Part shown: positions 55,158 to 64,000 of the stretch, piece after piece
Layout of the letters: each line of letters starts with the position of its first letter
Numbering within the stretch: position 1 is the first letter of the stretch
Assembly: GCA_037367405.1 (NCBI GenBank)
Contig: JAZKJV010000299.1
Location: forward strand, 62,001-126,000
Reading direction: 5' to 3'
Length of the DNA: 64,000 nt
DNA from: Ottelia alismoides
Lineage: Eukaryota; Streptophyta; Magnoliopsida; Alismatales; Hydrocharitaceae
Notes under the pieces: model-generated
The model's input: only the letters and a program-made list of their open reading frames with translations
What the model was told of the DNA's origin: nothing
Database searches by the model: none
Made by a program: the position numbers and the translations under genes

Positions 55158-57480
55158 CACTTATGTAATAAGTATATAAAAAGAATAAAGAAGAAAAGAA
55201 AAAGAAATAATAGATGGAATTGATTTCAATAATTTAAACTTGTATGTACAAAATCAAATTTTGGAGCTCAGGTGAAACCTTGATGTGAGAATGTGTGTGG
55301 AACCTGGCTTGGAACAAAATTTAAAATACAACAACCTTCGATAATCACAGAACTCGGTTCAAACCACCTCAATAGCCAGGGCAGAACTAGCCTACATCAT
55401 ATGCAAACCCTTATGACTATGAAGTTGACTTGTACTGTGTAAGTGATAGTGGCTCTCCCCAACTGAAATGACAAAGGAACTAACTTCTCCAGAATGACAA
55501 CCCAATGATTCCCCAATCCAGCACTTTGTCCTTATGGAGCGGGGTATTCCCTTTAAAGTTCAAGTGGCATCCAACTCAAGAGGAGGAGGTGAAGAAAAGA
55601 ATGGATGGTAGCAAGTGTAGCTACCTTTCCCGGGATGCATGACCAGTGTAGTCAAGTCATCCAACTGCAGGCTTACATGGTATAACTTTAATGCTCAAGC
55701 TTGCTTATTTTCTATACAACATGTATACATACTCCGGCAGGCATTTTATTTTTATTTGCAGGCATGTCCACTTTTTGGAGTTTTTTTATACTATTTACAG
55801 CAGCAGCAGTTACATAGGGTGTTTTTCCTCTTGAGCCAGAAGACCATCCCTCTTTTGAAGCTTTATTGCAACCCACACTCTCATGTTATTCGACTTCATG
55901 GCAACTGGACCAGGTTGGAGTGCACTTCCCTCCCTAGACGAGGACGAATGTTTCCACCTATGTGCGTCTCAGACTGGCAAATCCAACCCCCTCACCACTC
56001 CATTTGAGTTGAGCCAAGTGAAAGGTGCAATTGTCCAAGTTAGGTCACAACCGATAAGAGTCATGCACACATCTCGAAAAGTTCTAGTTAGTCAATTGAG
56101 GTGACTTGAACCTAGCCCCGAGTCTCAAAGAATTAAGTCCCAATGGACCTGAAGTACCTTAAACCTAGTTCCCATAAGGTTTTAGTGCAATTAGGTACAG
56201 TAAGGTCCAACTAAGCTCCAATCTTCGACTTTATTGGACTAGTTCAATCATCAAGCTCAATTGAAAAGAGTATGCATGCTATGCAAATGCTATGTACACT
56301 GATACAAAGAATGACGCAATTTTTCAAAGAATCTTGAAAAAAAAAGAATTTTGACACAAAGAATTTGGCAAAAAGACTTTTTGGCACAAGAAGTATAAAA
56401 TATGTACAACTATTTACACATGTATGCTGCCTTTTTATTTATTTATTTAGGCATATATACAATTTGTAAAAAATTGTTTTATTTAGATATATACTTTGTT
56501 CCTATCTAATGATGCATTTATTCCGCAAATTTATTTGAAAACAATTTTCAAAACTATATTACACTATAAATTTTTCAAACATTTACAAACATTTGAAAGC
56601 CATTTTGCAAAGATTTTTCACACACTATATATATACATATATTTTTCACAAAATTTTTACAACTATTTTCAAAATCATTTGCAAATAGATTTTTCAAAGC
56701 TTTTATTTCACACAAAGAAAAGGATTTTCACAATTCAACACATTTTTACAAAGGTTGAAATATTTCACAAAAAGTTTTCCAAACGGGTCACACCATTTTT
56801 CAAATTATTTTGCAAATACATTTTTGACCTGATTTATTACTTAGCATATACAAAAAGGATGTGTAGATACAACTTATTTTTGTTATTTTTAGTTTTGCAG
56901 ATGTTTTAGCGATTTTTGAAAATAGGTACACATCTTTACCTTATATATACAAGGATTCTTTAAGGATTTACAAGGGATGATTGATCACTTTTATACATTT
57001 ATATAGATTTTTGAGTATGGTGTATATACTCCTCAAACTTATTTGGAAATCATTTTTCAATAGTTTTAAAAACTATAGTCCAACATAATTTTCACAAACG
57101 ATTTTGTACAAACATTTACACATATTTGAAAATGATTTTGCAAAGATTTTTCAAACAGTATATATAGCCTTTTTAAAATATTTTTGCAACCATTTTTACA
57201 ACCACTTGCAAATCATTTTTCAAATATTTTTTTTTCAAAAAAAGAAAATAAATTTTTGCAAACAAAATCATTTACAAAGGTTGCACACATTTTGCAAATT
57301 ATTTTCCAAACAACTTTTTTCAATAGATTTTTCAAATAGATTTTTAAACTATTTTTCAAACATTTTTGCAAAAGTATTTTTTCCTAACTTATTAATCGGT
57401 ATGTACAAAGAATGTTTGAGGAACTATAACCATCTTTTTATTATAACAATTTAATGAATTTGATAGTATTTTTTGCCAAA
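55158..57480 (-). other. Non-coding 3' region of F with duplicated TTTTCAAA array
   Basis: No gene. The part to 56230 is conserved with A 9830-10870. The following TTTTCAAA / CATTTTGCAAA array is present twice, about 56390-56930 and 56940-57480, each copy ending in a decayed ctgatttattaatcagtatgtaca block, while A has it once. Frames in this AT-rich part are repeat by-products. Confidence 0.6.
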
Positions 57481-57539
57481 CATATTATACAAAAGTACGA
57501 GTTATGGCTTTAAAGTATATACATAGTATATACGACCCC

Positions 57540-57896
57540 CTATACTTAGCTCGAGCTATGTCCTCATAGATCAAGGAGAAAAAAGAAAAGACATAACTCC
57601 GACTGAGTATAGAAGAGTCTAAGAAATAAAGAAATGTGAGTATGAATTAATGAATGGGAAGTTGACCGTCCCCCCTATACATAGGATCAAATAGTCCTAA
57701 GTATAGCAGACTGTACATAAGGTAGGGAGGGTCAAGGGTGCGGATGAACATATCGTACTCATACTGTCTCCCCCCTATACTTAGGGTAAGAGAGACCTAA
57801 GTATAGGCGAGAAGAGGAGATAATGGAGAGGATCAAAGAATGAAAGTAATCGGGGTGTACCCCCTATACTTAGGGCAAGACACGCCTTAGGTATAG
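57540..57896 (-). repeat. Hairpin cluster with PPT-like arms (F, first copy)
   Basis: Four inverted repeats in the same order as A: a long one 57540-57564 / 57590-57612 preceded by GTATATAC repeats; 57675-57686 / 57695-57706; 57775-57785 / 57796-57806 (perfect 11 bp); and 57864-57875 / 57884-57896 with two imperfect positions. Spacing and flanking text (gttgaccgtc, cgtactcata) match A closely. Confidence 0.85.
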
Positions 57897-58005
57897 AAGA
57901 TTGACAAAAAGGGGTAATGCACCTTATAAATATATACACACACTTTTTTTCTTTTTGAGAATGAAAGCGGAAAATTAAAAGAAGAAAAGAAGAAAAGATA
58001 AAAGA

Positions 58006-59460
58006 TCAAAGAAAAAGTATTTGAGGAACATTATCTGAAACTTTTGATGCTGCCAGCGCTGTGGATGTATCATCTGAGTGCAATACTTGGATTGCGTCGG
58101 CAACAACCAAGAAGGTATCAGGCTCAAGGTAAGGCTTCAGTAGCTGCTCGTTGACAACAAACAAGTGTGCATTAGAAGACAATTCTGATACTGCAATACT
58201 GCCATTGTCACGCACTTCTTGTACTTGAAACGATCATGTCCATTTGCTTTTCAATTTGCCTGGGAAGATCTTCAACTTTGCATCAAATAGCCACACTTTC
58301 TGTCCAATTTCGAAGGTCTTTCGTCTGATGTGCCGGTCATGGCAGCGTTTCACCTTCACTTTATACATCAATGTGTTATCGTATACATAGTCTCGAAACT
58401 CCAGGAGCATGTTCAGATCATCTTTTATTTTCTGACCACTTTTCTGTGAGTCCAAATTACACATATTGATTGCCCATAAGGATTTGTGAATTAGTTCCAC
58501 AGGCAGATGACATGGTTTTCCATATACAAGATGATAGGGTGACATACCCAAAGGAGACTTGTAAGCTGTTCTGTAGGTCCACAGTATAGAGTCTAAGAGT
58601 TGGGACAAATTCTTCCTGTCTGGCTTCACAAACTTCTGAAGGATCGTCTTGATTTTTCTATTTGACAATTCGACCATGCCATTGGTCTGGGGATGGTAAG
58701 GAGATGCGACTCGAAGCTCGATGCCGTACTCCTTTGTTAATTTATTGGATTCTTTGTTAATGAAGTGGCTACCCCCGTCTAATATGAGAATCTTGGGAAT
58801 CCGGAACCGCGAAATGATGTTTTCTTTCAGAGCGATATACTGTTCGGCTGTTAGCGGCTCGAGCAGGGATAGCTTCAACCCAGTGACTCACATAGTCAAC
58901 GACAAGAAGGATGTTCTCATATCCCTGACTGTTAGGGAAAGGTCCCATGACCCAAGCATCAAAAACGTCTGCTATCTGAATGATCTTCAAGGGCATTGAG
59001 TCTTTCGCTGTGAGTGTGCCTTTCAATATTTCAAAGTCAGTGCATCGTTTGATGAAGGCTGCTGCATCCTTGAATAGTGTGGGCCACCAAAAGCTACAAT
59101 GAAGTACTTTTTCTATCGTTCGATCTCCAGAGTGGTGTCCACCAAATTCGAGCGAGTGATAATGCTTGAGGACATTATGATGCTCCTCCTGAGGGATACA
59201 CCTGCGCCAAATACAATCTACTCCTTCCCTGAATAAGGGAGGATCACCCATTAGTAGAAATGGATCGTCGATAAGAATTTTTCTCTTTGAATCTTCGTCC
59301 AATCCTGCAGTACTATCCCTAAGATGAGGTAGTTAACGATATCGACATACCAAGGAAGCGAATCCACGACCAGAATCGAATCGTTAGGAAAGTTGTATGA
59401 GATGGGTGTACTGCTCAACGAAGGCTCTTACTACTCTATCCTGGAGAGGTGATCTGCTAC
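58006..59460 (-). pseudogene. Integrase remnant, element F first copy
   Basis: Frames contain the zinc-binding part (HHNVLKHYHSLEFGGHHSGDRT, IKRCTDFEILKG), the core with ILDGGSHF and VELSNRKIK, and the C-terminal FEIGQKVWLFDAKLKIFPGKLKSKW. The first catalytic Asp is gone: DAWVMGPFP replaces DAWGIDFMGPFP through a 9-base deletion at about 58950. A frameshift near 58830 and an in-frame stop near 58230 break it further. Inactive. Confidence 0.9.
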
Positions 59461-61146
59461 TACATTCTGAAATCAATGTTTGTCCTTAATTTCCAAATCG
59501 AATTCCTGGAGGAGAAGGATCCATCTGATCTGTCTGGGCTTGGCATCCTTCTTCTGCTGCAAATATCGGATAGCAGAGTGGTCGGTAAAGATGGTGACTT
59601 TTGATCCAAGCAGATATGATCTGAACTACTCGAGGGAGAATGCCACAACCAGCAATTCTTTCTCTGTCATAGTGTAATTTCTCTGAGCTTCGTCTAATGA
59701 TTTGCTGGTGTAATAAATGGCATAGGGTGCATTATCTTTTCTTTGTCCTAAAACAACCCCAACTGCAAAATCTGATGCGTCCGTCACGATTTCAAAGGTG
59801 AGAGACTAATCTAGTGGCTGTAGGACTGGAGCTTGAGTGATGAGCTCCTTTAGATGATTGAATGAAAGGAGAACCTATTGATCAACATCAAACTCAGCCT
59901 CCTTTGAAGTTCTGTAAGAGGTCGGGTAATGCAGCTGAAATCTCGGATAAATCGTCTGTAGAAACCCACATGCCCCGAGAATGACCTCACGTTCTTAACT
60001 GTCTGAGGTGGCTTAAGATTGGCAATCACATCCACCTTTGCCGGGTCGACTTCCATGCCACGTTTGGAAATGACATGGCCCAGCATAATCCCTTCGGTGA
60101 CCATGAAGTAACTCTTTTCCCATGATAACACTAAATTGACTTCACGACACTTCTGAAGTACTATGTCCAGCTGCTCAAGACAAGAATCGAAACTGTCACC
60201 ATAGACAGAGAAGTCATCCATAAACACCTCGAGAAAACTACCTACCATCCCGGTGAAGACTGCAAGCATGCATCTCTGGAATGTCGCTGGTGCATTGCAA
60301 AATCCAAAGGGCATTCTTATGAAAGCATACGGGTCGAACGGGTAAGCGAAGGTAGTCTTCTCTTGATCTTCAGCAACGATTGCCACTTGGTTGTACCCGG
60401 ATGACCCATCCAGGAAGTAGAAGAACTCCTTACCAGCTACGCTTTCCATAACTTGATCAATGAATGGCAAAGGAAAGTGGTCCTTCTTCGTTATTGTATT
60501 AAGACAGCGGTAGTCAACACATACACGCTAGGATGTTGGTACCCGAGTAGATATCTCCTCTCCTTTGTCATTTGTGGCCACAGTAAGCCCTGACTTCTTT
60601 CAAACTATGTGCAAGGGGCTTACCCATTTTGAATCAAAGATGAGATAAATGAAACCTACATCACACCATTTCATGATTTCTTTCTCGACGACGTCCCTCA
60701 GATTAGGATCCAGTCTTCTTTAAAATTCGTGGGACATCTTATATCTTCTTCCAGGTAAATATGGTGTGAACACAATGCAAGATTTATCCCGCGAAGATCT
60801 GATACATGCCAACCAAGTGCCTTGCGGTTTTTCTCTAGAACCTCGAGAAGTTGAGATTCTTCATCAGGGGTCAGTCTGCTGCATATGATAATCGGATACA
60901 TGTTTTCTACACCCATAAGGAAAGCATACTTCAGGACTACTGGAAGTGGCTTGAGTTCCAGTTCTACTCTGGCCAACTTATCAGTTACCTCTGAAACTAT
61001 ATGCTGGTAGGATGCACTGCTTGAACTTTGGCAGAGCTGCTGACCTCAGTGTTCTATTGAGATTCTGAAAATGTGCCGAACGGATCTATGATGAGATCTT
61101 TGTGTTCTGATTGGAGTGCATCCCTTGAGTCAAAAAGATTCATTAG
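59461..61146 (-). pseudogene. Reverse transcriptase / RNase H remnant, element F first copy
   Basis: The best frame, 59850-60470, covers MPFIDQVMESVAGKEFF, FLDGSSGYNQVAIVAEDQEK, RMPFGFCNAPATFQRCM and an intact polymerase motif VFMDDFSVYG. RNase H pieces lie at 59460-59850 with stops. The upstream part (60698-60976) has the ELELKPLP and VLEKNRKALGWHVSDL segment before reverse transcriptase. Protease and gag are not reached: at about 61147 the sequence jumps to the hairpin region of a second copy. Confidence 0.9.
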
Positions 61147-61309
61147 CAAGGGTGAGGATGAACATATCGTACTCATACTATCTCCCCCCTATACTTAGGG
61201 TAAGAGAACCCTAAGTATATGAGGAAAGAGGAGATAATGGAGAGGATCAAAGAATGAAAGTAATCAGGGTGTACCCCATATACTTAAGGCAAGACACGCC
61301 TTAAGTATA
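61147..61309 (-). repeat. Hairpins of the second F copy
   Basis: Only the last two hairpins of the cluster are present: 61189-61200 / 61209-61220, and TATACTTAAGGC (61279-61290) with GCCTTAAGTATA (61298-61309), a perfect 12-bp pair. The matching hairpin of the first copy has two imperfect positions. The text from 61154 on parallels 57743 on. Confidence 0.85.
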
Positions 61310-61337
61310 CAAGAATGACAAAAAGGGGTAATGCACC

Positions 61338-62680
61338 TTATAAATATATACACACACTCTTTTTTATTTTTGAGAATGAAAGTGGAAATTGAAAGAAGAA
61401 AAGATAAAAGATCAAAGGAAAAGTATTTAAGGAACTTATCTGAATCTTTTGATGCTGCCAGTGCTGTGGATGTATCATCTGAGTGCAGTACTTGGATTGC
61501 GTTGACAACGGCCAAGAAGGTGTCATGCTCAAGGTAAGGCTTAAGTAGCTGCCCGTTGACAACAAACGGGTGTGCACAGAAGACAATTCTGATATTGCAA
61601 TACTGCTATTGTCACGCACTTCTTGTACTTGAAACGACCCTGTCCATTTGCTTTTCAATTTACCCGGGAAGATCTTCAACTTTGCATCAAATAGCTACAC
61701 TTTCTGTCCACTTTTGAAGGTCTTTCGTCTGATGTGCCGATCATGCCAGTGTTTCACCTTCTCTTTGTACATCAATGTGTTATCATATAATTAGTCTCGA
61801 AACTCTAGGATCCTATTCAGATCAACTTTTCTAATCACTTTTCTGTGAGTCCAAATTACACATATTAATTGCACATAAGGATTTATGAATTAGTTCCACA
61901 GGCAGATGACATAGTTTTCCATACACAAGATGATAGGGTGACATGCCCAAAGGAGACTTGTAAGTTGTTCTGTAGGTCCACAGGACAGATTCCAAGAGTT
62001 GGGACCAATTCTTTATGTCCGGTTTCACAAGCTTCTGAAGGATCGTCTTGATTTCTCTATTTGACAATTCGACCATGCCATTGGTCTGGGGATGGTAAGG
62101 ATATGCGACTCGAAACTCGATGCCGTACTCCTTTGTTAATTTATTGACCTCTATGTTAATGAAGTGGCTACCCATGTCTGATATGAGAATCTTAGGAATT
62201 CCGAACCACGAAATGATGTTTTCTTTCAGAAAGAGATATACTGTTTGGCTGTCAACGGCTCGAGCGAGGATAGCTTCAACCCAGCGACTCACATAGTCAA
62301 CGGAAAGAAGGATGTACTCATATCCCTAACTGTCAGGGAAAGGTCCCATGAAATCGATGCCCCAAGCATCAAAAACTTCTGCTATCTGAATGATCTTCAG
62401 GGGCATTGAATCTTTCGCTGTGAGTGTGCCTTTCAATCTCTGACAGTAAGTGCATCGTTTGACGAAGGCCGCTGCATCCTTGAATAGTGTGGGCCACCAT
62501 AAGCCACAATGAAGTAATTTTGCTGCCGTTCGATCTCCAGAGTGGTGTCCACCAGATTCGAGCGGGTGACAATGCTCGAGGACAATATGATGCTCCTCCT
62601 GAGGGATACACCTGCGCCAAATGTAATCTACTCCTTCCATGAATAAGAGAGGATCCCTACTTTCGTAGAAATGGATCGTA
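61338..62680 (-). pseudogene. Integrase remnant, second F copy
   Basis: Close to the first copy but with the acidic triad still readable across frames: Asp in DAWGIDFMGPFP (62326-62640), Asp in ISDMGSHF and Glu in VELSNREIK (61831-62292). Zinc-binding residues HHIVLEHCHPLESGGHHS and CTYCQ are present. Stops and shifts split it into at least three frames, so it is inactive. Confidence 0.9.
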
Positions 62681-64000
62681 GATAAGTATTTTTCTCTTTG
62701 AATCTTTGTCCAATCCTGGGTACTATCCCTGAAACGAGGTAGTTAACATTATAAACATACCAAGGAAGCGAATCCACGACCAGAATCGACTCGTCAGGAA
62801 AGGTGTCTGAGATGGGTTTACTTCTCAGTGAAGGCTCCTGCTGCTCTATCCTGGAGAGATGATCTGCTACCACATTCTGAACTCCAAGTTTGTCCTTAAT
62901 TTCCAAATTGAATTCCTGGAGGAGAAGGATCCATCTGATTAGTCTGAGCTTGTCATGCTTCTTCTACTGCAAATATCGGATAGCAGAGTGGTCGGTAAAG
63001 ATGGTGACTTTTGATCCAAGCAGATATGATCTGAACTACTCGAGGGTGAATACCACAGCCAGCAATTCTTTCTCGATTACAATATAATTTCTCTGCGCTT
63101 CATCTAATGTTTTGCTGGTGTAATGAATGGCATAGGGCGCCTAATCTTTTCTTTGTTCTAGAACAGCCCCAACTGCAAAATCTGATGCGTTCGTCATCTC
63201 AAAGGGGAGAAATAAATCCAATGGCTGTAGGACTGGAGCTTGAGTGATGAGCTCCTTCAGCTGATTGAATGAAAGGAGAAACTATTGATCAACATTAAAC
63301 TCAGTCTCCTTACATAGAAGTTCTATAAGAGGTCGGTTAATGCAGCTGAAATCTCGGATGAATCGTTTGTAGAAACTCACATGCCCCGAGAATGACCTCA
63401 CGTTCTTAATTGTCTGAGGTGACTCAAGATTGGCAATCACATCCACCTTTGTCGGGTCGATTTCCATGCCACGTTTGGAAATGACATGGCCCAGCACAAT
63501 CCCTTCGGTGACCATGAAGTGACTCTTTTCCCATGATAACACTAAATTGACTTCACGACGCTTCTGAAGTACTCTATCTAGGTGATCAAGACAAGAATCA
63601 AAACTGTTACTGTAGATGGAGAAGTCGTCCATAAACACCTCGAGAAAACTGCCTACCATCTCGGTGAAGACTGCAAGCATGCATCTTTGGAATGTCTCTA
63701 GTGCGTTGCACAATCCAAAGGGCATTCTTTTGAAAGCATATGTGCCAAATGAGCAAGTGAAGGTAGTCTTCTCTTGATCTTCAAGGGAGATTGCCACTTG
63801 GTTGTACTGGAGTACCCATCCAGGAAGCAGAAGAACTCCTTGCCAGCTAGTCTTTCCATAACTTGATCAATGAATGGCAAAGGAAAGTGGTCCTTGTTCG
63901 TTGTTGTATTAAGACGACGGTAGTCAGCACATAAACGCTAGGATGTTGGTACCCGAGTAGATATCCCCTCTCCTTTGTCATTCGTGACCACAGTAAGCCC
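62681..64000 (-). pseudogene. RNase H and reverse transcriptase remnant, second F copy, cut by window end
   Basis: RNase H end ([16 protein letters not shown]) at 62628-62906, decayed RNase H to 63280, then reverse transcriptase at 63282-63880 with CSFGTYAFKRMPFGLCNALETFQRCM and intact VFMDDFSIYS. Sequence continues past 64000. It is parallel to 59461-60560 of the first copy. Confidence 0.9.

Larger units (their letters stand above)
51444..64000 (-). mobile_element. Athila-like element F with internal duplication, partial
   Basis: Minus-strand element: 3' LTR 51444-55123, PPT, long 3' region, hairpin cluster, pol remnants, then a second copy of hairpins plus pol from 61147 to the window end. 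Gag and the 5' LTR would lie beyond 64000. Pol is broken in both copies. Whether the second copy belongs to the same element or to another one cannot be decided here. Confidence 0.75.

Overview
The window looks like intergenic DNA from a flowering plant. It consists of nested LTR retrotransposons, and I found no host gene, rRNA, tRNA or CRISPR array. The evidence is Athila-type Ty3/gypsy gag-pol proteins with primer-binding sites (PBS) matching the 3' end of tRNA-Asp, two Ty1/copia elements with tRNA-iMet-type PBS, exact 5-bp target-site duplications (TSDs), and LTRs several kilobases long. The species cannot be told from the sequence.

Layout, with my own letters. H: decayed minus-strand Athila-like element, 1-4654 (LTR end, polypurine tract (PPT), hairpin cluster, pol remnants). 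B: minus-strand LTR 4655-6051 continuing at 24618-26125, then its 3' untranslated region to 27816. A: near-intact minus-strand Athila-like element of 18.6 kb, 6052-24612, inserted in the B LTR with TSD GTCAG; its gag and pol lie in one frame, broken by single-base lesions. J: minus-strand LTR, 27817-30298. D: plus-strand copia element from 30299, interrupted inside its CCHC zinc-knuckle codons by C, resuming at 42705, interrupted again at 43530. C: plus-strand copia element of 10.5 kb, 32185-42703, TSD CTGGA, with 2607-bp LTRs and a dead pol. E: plus-strand Athila-like element from 43530 (LTR, PBS, leader, long gag) that stops at its protease. G: short minus-strand fragment, 51210-51443. F: minus-strand Athila-like element from 51444 past the window end, with a tandem duplication of pol plus hairpin region (57740-61146 and 61147-64000).

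Two non-coding patterns stand out. First, the minus-strand Athila-like elements carry, between pol and the 3' LTR, a cluster of hairpins built on CTATACTTAGG / CCTAAGTATAG. In the element's own sense each hairpin ends in a copy of that element's PPT core, and stem sequence changes between copies while pairing is kept. Second, copia element C is crowded with short perfect inverted repeats, mostly with three-base loops and arms up to 15 bp, in its LTRs, its leader and its ruined pol. Further shared LTR patterns are an array of TTGCA(T/A)...CCC motifs, paired CACGTG sites, and a hairpin at the LTR edge next to the PBS.

A and C look youngest, because their paired LTRs are nearly identical. Neither encodes a full protein set, so any recent movement probably used proteins supplied by other copies. 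Boundaries of the decayed elements are approximate.
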